This document shows positions 51,190 to 58,832 of a stretch of 64,000 bases of DNA, in pieces; position 1 is the stretch's first letter; the number at the start of each line of letters is the position of its first letter. The translations under genes and the position numbers were made by a program. The DNA is from Spirochaetales bacterium (GTDB lineage: Bacteria; Spirochaetota; Spirochaetia; SZUA-6), in NCBI GenBank assembly GCA_027021365.1, contig JALUUM010000032.1, positions 186,001-250,000 on the forward strand. The letters are read 5' to 3'. The notes below the pieces were generated by a model. It saw only the letters and a list, made by a program, of their open reading frames with translations, did not search any database and was not told where the DNA came from.

Positions 51190-52206
51190 ATGGAATTCAG
51201 AAGGAAAATTGTAGTACTACTGGGAATAATTCTGGTTCTGGCAGTTTCATATACCTTGGGAACGATATTTTCACCCGAAAATGTTCATAAGAGAAGGAGC
51301 AATATACCCCTCTATGCCAATCTTAAAACGGACAAGGTGATAAAGATCGAGGTTGGTACTAAAGATGGTAAAATAGACATCGTAAAAAACGGAAAGGCTT
51401 GGTCAGTGCTGATCGATGGTAAACCCTATCCGGCAAACCCGAATAAAGTGGACAGTATTCTGAAAGAAATAAAAAAATTGAAACAGGGAAAGGTAATATC
51501 AAAGAATCCGGATAACTGGAAAGATTTTGATGTTACCAAAGACAAGGCAAAGACAATTGCCTTCTACGACAGTAAGAATAAAAAACTGGTAAGGCTACTC
51601 GTCGGAAAATCCGGACTGGGTGGCAGTGGTTACTATGTGAGAAGGGATGATGATAATACGGTATTTCAGATAGAGAGAGACATATCTTATTATTTGAATA
51701 TAAAGGATGACTTCTGGTCGTATCTGAAAATATTCCCGCAGGACATCAAAAAAGATAAAGTGATAAAAGTAGTGGTGAACAAGAGAGGTGCCTTTGATGA
51801 CAAGGATAAATATGCCGAGTTGAAATATACTTTATATAAGAATGAAAGCAAGGAAGGAGCATCCTGGAAAATAAGAGAGGCGGAAAACAAGAAGATAGAC
51901 GAAGATGAAGTGGATATTCTTTTGGGAGATATCATAAGACTGGAAGGTGTACGCTTTGTCACTGGGAAAAATCCCAAAGATGTGGGACTTGTAAAATCTG
52001 ACACTTTCCTGGAGATTACAACGGAGAACAATAAGAGTTATCGTATAATAGTTGGTAAGAAGAACCCAAAGGAAGAGCAGTTTTACGTAAAATTGAAGGA
52101 TGGTGAGTATATATATCTGGTGAGTGTCTGGCAGCTGAAAAGAATCTTCAAGGGTATGGATGAGCTCTACAAGAAGGAAGAAAAAAAGAAGGATAGTAAG
52201 AAATAA
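51190..52206 (+). CDS. DUF4340-like periplasmic protein
   Basis: A 338-residue protein with an N-terminal membrane anchor (about 6-24) and a periplasmic domain rich in Lys and Asp. The pattern VIKIEVGTKDGKIDIVKNGKAWSV and later LLVGKSGLGGSGYYVRRDD fits DUF4340, which often follows GldG in such clusters. Its function is unknown. It starts one base after the GldG-like stop with GGAGGG upstream. A weak hairpin (52215-52232) follows. Confidence 0.85.
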   Translation: MEFRRKIVVLLGIILVLAVSYTLGTIFSPENVHKRRSNIPLYANLKTDKVIKIEVGTKDGKIDIVKNGKAWSVLIDGKPYPANPNKVDSILKEIKKLKQGKVISKNPDNWKDFDVTKDKAKTIAFYDSKNKKLVRLLVGKSGLGGSGYYVRRDDDNTVFQIERDISYYLNIKDDFWSYLKIFPQDIKKDKVIKVVVNKRGAFDDKDKYAELKYTLYKNESKEGASWKIREAENKKIDEDEVDILLGDIIRLEGVRFVTGKNPKDVGLVKSDTFLEITTENNKSYRIIVGKKNPKEEQFYVKLKDGEYIYLVSVWQLKRIFKGMDELYKKEEKKKDSKK

Positions 52207-52214
52207 TAGCGTGT

Positions 52215-52236
52215 CAGAGCAAATTAGCTCTGTTTC
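52215..52236 (+). terminator. Weak hairpin after the Gld-type cluster
   Basis: CAGAGC (52215-52220) and GCTCTG (52227-52232) with loop AAATTA, followed by TTTCT. It overlaps the end of the convergent GGDEF-like gene. Confidence 0.45.
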
Positions 52237-53282
52237 TGGAAAAGTTCACGGTACTTCATGGGATTTGCCTTGAATGCTATTACCTGATTCTTACCCTCGC
52301 GGATGGCTTTCCTTAAGGCAAGGGAAGCTTCCCTTGTGAGGGTCGAGTGGGTGATGTTTCGACCATTCCTGGAGCTCAACCCGATAGAGACGGTAGCCCG
52401 GTATGAGGGAAAAAGTTTTTCCAGGACCTTCTGTCTAAAAGATTCCATCCTCTTTATGCTTTCATCGACACCGATCTGCGGCAATATAAGTGCAAAACCA
52501 GATTTCCATTCGAATATGTGAGTACGTGAAGGGAAATTGTTCAATAGAAGACGTGCAATCTGAAGATAGAGATTATCCCTGTCTTTTACTTCCTCCATAT
52601 TATCGATTGAAATAAAGGCAAGAGAGAGATCTTTCCCAGTATCTCTGATCTCTTGGAGAAGCTTCTCAAGAGTAACATCCAGGTATTCTTCCCACACAAG
52701 CCCGGAAAGGGGAGAGAATAAATTGCCTTGGCTTTGGACTTTACCTCTTTTCGTTTTTGCGGTCAGCAGATAGAGGCCATAGATTATGGAAACAATGAGA
52801 AAGACAACAATAATGAAGAACAGGTTTTTAAGAAGCGAATAGAGTTCTTTATCTGAAATTACTCTGAAGGATGTCTGCAGGATGAAATTGTTCCTTTCTC
52901 CAAGGGAGATGGGACTCCTGTAAACTACCAGGAAGCTATGGGTAAACTTGTCTTTGACAAGATCAGTATATCCTCCGAAGGTATTTTTAAACTTTTTGAC
53001 AAGTGAATATTGAATGCTTCCTTCGGGTGAGAAAATCTTTATAGAGACGAGATTATCATGGGATTCAAGTAACTGATGCATTCTTTCCCTGAAAAATTCA
53101 GATTCAAATTGAGGTGAGGCCAGATAGATAGAGGATATTCTAAGCCTTAGTTCCCTGTTTGTATTATTGATTTCCTTTAGATGGTTATTGTATAGATTTG
53201 AAAGTTTGAGGGCAAAGAGTCCAAATACAACCAGATAGAAGATAATTGATATATACAGGTAAACATTGAATCGTCTCTTCAT
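52224..53282 (-). CDS. Membrane protein with degenerate GGDEF domain
   Basis: A 352-residue protein: membrane helix (about 9-27), periplasmic sensor region (about 30-145), second helix (about 150-170), cytoplasmic domain. The latter (about 190-340) follows a GGDEF fold (LSLAFISIDNMEEVK, LFPSYRATVSIGLSS, ASLALRKAIREGKNQV), but the catalytic GGDEF position reads WKSGF, so no diguanylate cyclase activity is expected. It may still bind GTP or act as a sensor. The TATAAT-based promoter lies six bases before the ATG, with no Shine-Dalgarno, so a leaderless mRNA is likely. Confidence 0.82.
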   Translation of the reverse strand: MKRRFNVYLYISIIFYLVVFGLFALKLSNLYNNHLKEINNTNRELRLRISSIYLASPQFESEFFRERMHQLLESHDNLVSIKIFSPEGSIQYSLVKKFKNTFGGYTDLVKDKFTHSFLVVYRSPISLGERNNFILQTSFRVISDKELYSLLKNLFFIIVVFLIVSIIYGLYLLTAKTKRGKVQSQGNLFSPLSGLVWEEYLDVTLEKLLQEIRDTGKDLSLAFISIDNMEEVKDRDNLYLQIARLLLNNFPSRTHIFEWKSGFALILPQIGVDESIKRMESFRQKVLEKLFPSYRATVSIGLSSRNGRNITHSTLTREASLALRKAIREGKNQVIAFKANPMKYRELFQKQS

Positions 53283-53288
53283 GGATAC

Positions 53289-53317
53289 ATTATATGCATA
53301 TTATCGTAAGATTTGAA
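53289..53317 (-). promoter_or_regulatory. Promoter with start at the GGDEF-like gene's ATG
   Basis: Minus strand: TTCAAA (53312-53317), 17-base spacer, TATAAT (53289-53294), ending six bases before the ATG at 53282. Confidence 0.55.
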
Positions 53318-53374
53318 ATAACTTTTTATAGACCACGAATAAATATTGTATTATTATCATTTTGGGGAATCATT

Positions 53375-54202
53375 ATGAATATTAGAAGGAGAGGTTTGCC
53401 ACCCGGGTGGTATCCGGGTAGTGAAAGCAGTACCAAGAGGGCCATCGAGAGGATGATGGCAAATATAGAAAAAGAAGACCTCAACGGACTTGCAGGGGTT
53501 GTGCCTCATGCCGGCTGGGATTTTTCCGGTGAAGTATCACTGAGAGTGATGAGTGCACTGGATAGCACCGCTCAAACCGTCGTGGTCATTGGTGGACACC
53601 TTCATCCGTCAGACGCAAACTATGCTGCAAAGGAAGATATGTACGAAACACCAATCGGCCTTATTAAAGCAGATATCGAATTGTTAAAACTCCTGGAGAC
53701 AGAAACAGAATTGGCAGAGGATAGATATACTGACAATACGGTTGAAATACAACTTCCGCTTGTGAGATACATGTTTCCGGAAGCAAAAGTATTATGGCTA
53801 AGATCTTCACCTTCAGAGAGAGCAATCAAACTGGGAAATGCCCTTGCCAGATGTTCAAAAAAATTGGATCGGAGGATAATTGTTCTCGGTTCCACAGATC
53901 TTACCCATTACGGTTTGAATTATGGCTTCATGCCAATGGGTCTCGGAAAGAGTGCGGTTGAATGGGTAAAAAACGTCAACGACAGGGAGTTTCTCGACCT
54001 TCTTCTTTCTTTCAAAGCGGAAGAAGCAATTCGACATGCCGTAAAAAACAAATCAGCCTGTTCTGCCGGTGCAGCCGTGGCGGCTCTTACCTATGCCAAG
54101 GAAACGGGTAGAACGAAAAGCAAGCTTGTGGCATACAAGACGAGCTATGATGTTTATCCCGGAGAATCATTCGTCGGATACGGAGGAATCGTATACTACT
54201 GA
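53375..54202 (+). CDS. Memo-family protein (AmmeMemoRadiSam system protein B)
   Basis: A 275-residue protein of the Memo/AMMECR-linked dioxygenase-like fold. Motifs are GLPPGWYPGS, GVVPHAGWDFSGEVS, VVIGGHLHPSD, EIQLPLVRYMFPEA and GSTDLTHYG, with SCSAGAAVAAL near the end; the conserved His residues form a metal-binding site in the family. The start is ATG 53375 with GGGGAA before it; the frame continues upstream without a ribosome-binding site. Partners (an AMMECR1 protein and a radical-SAM enzyme) are not in the window. Enzymatic role is unknown. It overlaps the convergent Maf/DUF115 gene by 7 bases. Confidence 0.85.
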   Translation: MNIRRRGLPPGWYPGSESSTKRAIERMMANIEKEDLNGLAGVVPHAGWDFSGEVSLRVMSALDSTAQTVVVIGGHLHPSDANYAAKEDMYETPIGLIKADIELLKLLETETELAEDRYTDNTVEIQLPLVRYMFPEAKVLWLRSSPSERAIKLGNALARCSKKLDRRIIVLGSTDLTHYGLNYGFMPMGLGKSAVEWVKNVNDREFLDLLLSFKAEEAIRHAVKNKSACSAGAAVAALTYAKETGRTKSKLVAYKTSYDVYPGESFVGYGGIVYY

Positions 54203-55881
54203 TAATTTTCAAGAACATTGATAACCTTTTTTATCGTCCATTCCCTTACGGTCTTTAAGAGGATGTCTGTCGGTAAATCTTTTGATATCGATGTTTCTCT
54301 GATTGCTGCTGCGGCAGGAAACTGGGTATACCAGATGTCTCTCTCCTCATAGTCAAGGTGCCTGAGGTATGTTCCCGTTGGGTTGTATGGAGCGGGGAGT
54401 GATTCAACCTTGGAGAGGTATTTCTTTAAAAATACCTTCCAGCTGGACTTTTTGGGCCCTGCAGTAAGGATTTGCCTTATTTCTTTCTTACCTTTGGCCT
54501 GCCCTGAAAAGGAGAGATTCAAGGGCAAGCCCTTACCCTTAGGTTGAATTATTTTGAAGTCGTATTCTCCGAATGAATTTTCCAACCTTGTTTTGTAACT
54601 GCTCATAGGTTTCGTAGTGTAGATTATTGTACCGTTATTCTCTACCCTGCTTATCGTTCTGTTGTCCATTATGAAACTGAAGATCTTACCCTCTAGCGGA
54701 GTTACCCTGTTTTCGAGAGACCTGAAATAGGGATAGATATAGGTTCCCCTGGCATAAGCCTTGCCCTCGGGGTATGAATAATCGATACCGAATAGGTAGA
54801 TTCTTTCTGCGCCAAGGCTGTTAGCAAGGGATACGGCTGAATGTGAAACATTTCCGCCGGATGTATCGATAACCGGAAAACGCCTCCAATTCCTGTTTAC
54901 ATAGACGGAAAACGGATGGGCACTTGTAAAGAAAAATGTGTTCCTCGTAATTCTTGTGAGAATCGGTGGTGATGCAAGATCAACAACGAGAGGAATGTCC
55001 TCCGGTATGCCTCCGAGAAAATGATGGTAACTTACCTGTTGACAGTCGATAGATATGACCAGGTCAGGAAATATGTCATTTTTCAGTAATGTGGGAAGGG
55101 AAGTGTCGGTAGCAAGAAGGAGTTTGCCATTCCTCTCCTTTTTAATAATAGGGATTTGTTCTTCCAGGGAAGGGCCTGCTCCGGTTATCATTATGTCTTT
55201 CCGTGGTTGCAGCCTGATAAACGATTCTTCCGCCCGCGGAAGATTAAGAAGGGTATTGGAAAACCATTTCTTACCAAAATGAGCTTGAACCGTATAGTCA
55301 TCTGCAATCTGGTTTATGGCCTCTTTGATAGTATCTGTTAGCTCCTTGAGGTAGGACTTGTTCAATCTGTATTCGATCTGAAGAATGATAGTCTGGAGAT
55401 CGCCTGAAATTGCAGGAAAATAGTTCGACAGAATGAAATCTGAAATATCCTTCGGTGAGCTATCGGCAAGCAGGGTTATCCTTGAATCGGATAAAATGTC
55501 ACTTACGTCGATATGTTGAAGAACGCTCTTGAGCAGGGTGATATCTTTTTCTATGACTATGATCTGTGTGATACCATTGTTTTTGAGAAATGGCTTTATA
55601 TGGTATCCGGCACCAAAGCCGATGAAAATCATGAATGATCCCTGAGGATTATTTTTGAAGTATCTTATTCCTTCTTTTATCGGATCGAAGGTCGAGTGAT
55701 ATGGCAGAAGCTGTTTTCCCATGAGTTTTGCTGGCACGAGGTACCCATTTTTCGATTTTACAAATCTTATTTCCCTCCCGGAAGGAGTGTTGTTGAGTTT
55801 TGCAGATAATTTTGGATTGTTCAGCGAGAGGGTAAGTATATTTCGTTGGTAGATACTGTTGTTTTCCTTCATGACAGTCAA
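54196..55881 (-). CDS. Maf/DUF115 family protein (motility-associated), copy 2
   Basis: A 561-residue member of the family also seen at 5.8 and 55.9 kb. The core ITGAGPSLEEQIPIIKKE opens the Rossmann-like domain, followed by LLATDTSLPTLL, DLVISIDCQ, and DTSGGNVSHSAVSLANSLG with LFGIDYSYPEGK. In the N-terminal part, FIGFGAGYHIKPFL is a second glycine-rich loop. Likely a Maf-type flagellin glycosyltransferase. It shares a 4-base overlap (ATGA) with the next family member upstream, indicating coupled translation of two diverged paralogues. Confidence 0.78.
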   Translation of the reverse strand: MTVMKENNSIYQRNILTLSLNNPKLSAKLNNTPSGREIRFVKSKNGYLVPAKLMGKQLLPYHSTFDPIKEGIRYFKNNPQGSFMIFIGFGAGYHIKPFLKNNGITQIIVIEKDITLLKSVLQHIDVSDILSDSRITLLADSSPKDISDFILSNYFPAISGDLQTIILQIEYRLNKSYLKELTDTIKEAINQIADDYTVQAHFGKKWFSNTLLNLPRAEESFIRLQPRKDIMITGAGPSLEEQIPIIKKERNGKLLLATDTSLPTLLKNDIFPDLVISIDCQQVSYHHFLGGIPEDIPLVVDLASPPILTRITRNTFFFTSAHPFSVYVNRNWRRFPVIDTSGGNVSHSAVSLANSLGAERIYLFGIDYSYPEGKAYARGTYIYPYFRSLENRVTPLEGKIFSFIMDNRTISRVENNGTIIYTTKPMSSYKTRLENSFGEYDFKIIQPKGKGLPLNLSFSGQAKGKKEIRQILTAGPKKSSWKVFLKKYLSKVESLPAPYNPTGTYLRHLDYEERDIWYTQFPAAAAIRETSISKDLPTDILLKTVREWTIKKVINVLENYQ

Positions 55882-57509
55882 ATTTCCAATGAAGAAACAA
55901 AATTGATATTTTCCTCGGCCAGTTGTATCACTTTCATTTTGGCTTCTTCTTCATTTTCCAAAGCAATGGCTCTTTTGATTTCATGCAGTAAGTGAATATC
56001 GGTATAGTATGATAGAGAGACAAAATCCTCACTGATTAAAACATCGGATGCTGGAAAATCATCGTTTATTCGTTTTTTTACCCCTTCCAGACTCTCTTTC
56101 CATTTTGAAATCAGTTTTCTGAGGATTGCAAGTCTGAGTCCGTAAACAGGATAGGAATCAAAGTAAGCATAATCAATTTCACCACGGGAGGGTGATTGGT
56201 ACTGAGAAACGATGCTTTCAAAGGTTTCTGTGTCAATGCATTGGAGATTGTCGAGATAAGCCGGAGAAGGATTGAGACGGTAAATATCAATGTTTGAAAA
56301 GTTCTTCATATTAGAACTGAACCAGCCTGCATATGCCCTTAATGAATCATTGCTCCTGTACGTAACTTTTTCTTTTGATGTGAAGGCCTTAGTTTTGTCG
56401 AAGGCAAATCTTAACATTTCACCGTAGAGGGGATGTAACCTGTTTTGATGGATTATATGAAAGAAATGATTGCTACCGTTTCTTGCGTGTGATTTGATAT
56501 CGAAATAACAAAGATCAAGGCCGACAGTCACAACGGTTCTGCTGCCAAGAAGAGAGGCAAGGGAGAGAGCAGTGGCAGCTACTGTTCCCTGTGATGGGAA
56601 AATGAGAGGTGTAATACCTGCTGAAGCAAAGATGAGCCTTTCCGGATAACTGTCATTTGAAAAAAGTAAGGTACTCTTTGCAAATGTTTCTGTACCAAAT
56701 GCTGAGATGAGAGAAAGTGCGACTAAGCGTGCTGAGTTCATTCCGAGGTAACTGAGATGATATTTTGTATAGAATCCAGGATCTGTTATGACAACAATAT
56801 CGGGATAGATATCAAAACTTTTCAGGACAGATACCGAAGAGGGAAGGGCAAGAATAAATAGGGCTCCTCTCCTCTTTTTCAGTGTTTCGAGAGATGATTC
56901 CAATGAAGGGCCGGAGGCTACAATAATGGGAATTTTGTCGTTGCCAAGGAAGAGGTTTTTGACAGGTTTTTCGACTGTAAGAAAATTTTTGAAACTGTTC
57001 CTTATCCACCGTCTACCAAGAAAATAGGTGGTACGATAATTTCCCGTGTATTCTCTGATGACCTGTGCAATTTCCTCTCTGAGTATATTGGCTCTATCCT
57101 CGAATATTTTTGAAGAAACAGGCCATTCCAATAATTTGGTGTCGCTTATATCCAATTCATTTAAAATATGCTTCAGAAAATCAATAAGTGGTGTTGCATT
57201 TCCATCGATCCACCATGCATCCGGTTTAAAGAAGGATGACTGAAATATGGTATTTGCATAATAGATACCAATAGTAAATGATTGAGGGAAAAGTTCCTTG
57301 ATGGCCTTGCAGATGAAGCCGAGGCCGCAGCCGAGAATTATAAAATATTTTTTTGGTGAATCAGTGCTGTCCCTGTAATCTGAGTCCGCAAGAATATTTC
57401 GAATGAACTTTTTTGCCTCTCTTTCGGGATCGTACCTGGAATGATACATCAAACCATTCACGGTAAATGTCGGTTTTCCTGATTGTGATTTGAAGATGTT
57501 GAATTGCAT
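55878..57509 (-). CDS. Maf/DUF115 family protein (motility-associated), copy 3
   Basis: A 543-residue member of the same family. Landmarks are ILGCGLGFICKAIKEL, a conserved IIVASGPSLESSLETLKK in which the usual Gly-Ala-Gly reads Ala-Ser-Gly, DIVVITDPGFYTKYH and GLDLCYFDIKSHARNGSNH. The first Gly change at the nucleotide loop may alter the donor. It stands between the GAF-like gene (6 bases upstream) and copy 2 (overlapping), so the three are probably one operon with the acidic-repeat gene. The glycosyltransferase role is inference from family. Confidence 0.76.
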   Translation of the reverse strand: MQFNIFKSQSGKPTFTVNGLMYHSRYDPEREAKKFIRNILADSDYRDSTDSPKKYFIILGCGLGFICKAIKELFPQSFTIGIYYANTIFQSSFFKPDAWWIDGNATPLIDFLKHILNELDISDTKLLEWPVSSKIFEDRANILREEIAQVIREYTGNYRTTYFLGRRWIRNSFKNFLTVEKPVKNLFLGNDKIPIIVASGPSLESSLETLKKRRGALFILALPSSVSVLKSFDIYPDIVVITDPGFYTKYHLSYLGMNSARLVALSLISAFGTETFAKSTLLFSNDSYPERLIFASAGITPLIFPSQGTVAATALSLASLLGSRTVVTVGLDLCYFDIKSHARNGSNHFFHIIHQNRLHPLYGEMLRFAFDKTKAFTSKEKVTYRSNDSLRAYAGWFSSNMKNFSNIDIYRLNPSPAYLDNLQCIDTETFESIVSQYQSPSRGEIDYAYFDSYPVYGLRLAILRKLISKWKESLEGVKKRINDDFPASDVLISEDFVSLSYYTDIHLLHEIKRAIALENEEEAKMKVIQLAEENINFVSSLEI

Positions 57510-57515
57510 AGATTT

Positions 57516-58832
57516 TCAGAGAAGCCCGGCTAAGATCTCTTCCTCGTTTTGTCCGTTTTGAGGATAGTTCTTCTCTCTGTAGTCGATACCCTCGATAAGT
57601 GTTTTGGTAATTTCTAGGTCTCTGAAGAAAAAATCGAGGTTGTATTTCAATTGATCACGGATCAGAGTGAAATTATAGTTCCTTGCCTTGTAAACTGATA
57701 CGAGATACGTGCCGGTCTTGATTCGAATAACTCTGCCGATACCCGAGAAAAGAGACCTTAGAATCCTTGCTATGTCTTCATCTATTCTGAATCTGTCTAT
57801 TGTTGTTTCTTTTTCCCAGTAATCCCTTTCGGTCAGTGTTTTGAAGTGCATGGTAAAAAGGTGCAAGCCTGCATTTATGGATTTGGCATAGAGGATGTCT
57901 TTCTTTACAAGGCTTTTTAGAGATTGCAGATCTTCCGGTTTCAATTCCTTAAGAAGCTGAAGCTTTTCTTCGCGGGCATCGTATATCTTTTTTGATACTG
58001 TCTTATCCAGGGTTTTGAAAAAATGGCTCATATGTTGAATTGTGAGTTGCTCTTCATTGTCCAGTTGAGTAATTAGAAACACTGCATTTAATTTATTCTT
58101 ATGAATCATCGGAACAAGGATAATCTTTTCGATAAGAGAAAATTCCCTGTTGGAGAAGTAGTTCTTGTATTCATTTCTTGTGTCAGCTTCTATGAGTTGA
58201 ATATTGCCGTCTGCCAGTGAGTTAAAGGAATCATTGGCACCGAGTGGAATCCTTAATCTATGAAGCGTTGTCTCATCATAACCTATGCTTGACCATGGAG
58301 CAAAAACCATATGAAGCGGGTCATAGAGAAGGATTGCCCCTTTTCTTATTCCAATAAAATCACGAATCTTTGAAAATAGAAGAACCGGTGTTTCAAGACC
58401 TTCCGGGATCCTTTCTATTTCAGATATGAGTGATTCGATTTTGCCTGAATCGAATGGCTCTTCGGGGTGAGTTGTTTCCCTTCCCTCAGAAGCCTCTTTA
58501 TTAGCAGCAAGTGCTCTATTGATATCTTCATTTTCGATTTGAGGTGGCCTGTATTCCGGCGCTTCCTTCCCGATTTCATTCCATGTGAGGGGTACAGAAG
58601 GTTTTTTTGCAACGGTTTTCCGTTCAATATTCAGGGTTCGCGGGACCTGGTGATTTTTAATTGATTTTGCCAGTGCATGATCAACCTCTTCCTGCGTGAG
58701 CAGTCTCGTTTTTTGCGTTTCTCTGTCACTCTGGTAGAGTATGTCAAGTGTCTTGTGAAGCAGGCCGTATCTCTTGGTGCTCTTTTGGCTACTTTTCTCA
58801 GTTATCCTGTCAGCTTTCTGGAGGAGGCCCAT
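57516..58832 (-). CDS. GAF-like protein with FliM-type N-terminal motif
   Basis: A 438-residue cytosolic protein of unknown family. The N-terminal 110 residues are disordered and contain LLTQEEVDHALAKSI and EDINRALAANK, resembling the LSQxEIDxLL peptide of FliM/FliN. Residues about 120-290 look like a GAF domain (DSGKIESLISEIERI, VLLFSKIRDFIGIRKGAILLYDP, FSLIEKIILVPMIHKNKLNAV). The C-terminal part (about 300-438) has a helical fold with SIDxF-like turns but no clear match. It is adjacent to the acidic-repeat gene (start and stop overlap by one base) and the Maf/DUF115 pair. Confidence 0.6.
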   Translation of the reverse strand: MGLLQKADRITEKSSQKSTKRYGLLHKTLDILYQSDRETQKTRLLTQEEVDHALAKSIKNHQVPRTLNIERKTVAKKPSVPLTWNEIGKEAPEYRPPQIENEDINRALAANKEASEGRETTHPEEPFDSGKIESLISEIERIPEGLETPVLLFSKIRDFIGIRKGAILLYDPLHMVFAPWSSIGYDETTLHRLRIPLGANDSFNSLADGNIQLIEADTRNEYKNYFSNREFSLIEKIILVPMIHKNKLNAVFLITQLDNEEQLTIQHMSHFFKTLDKTVSKKIYDAREEKLQLLKELKPEDLQSLKSLVKKDILYAKSINAGLHLFTMHFKTLTERDYWEKETTIDRFRIDEDIARILRSLFSGIGRVIRIKTGTYLVSVYKARNYNFTLIRDQLKYNLDFFFRDLEITKTLIEGIDYREKNYPQNGQNEEEILAGLL

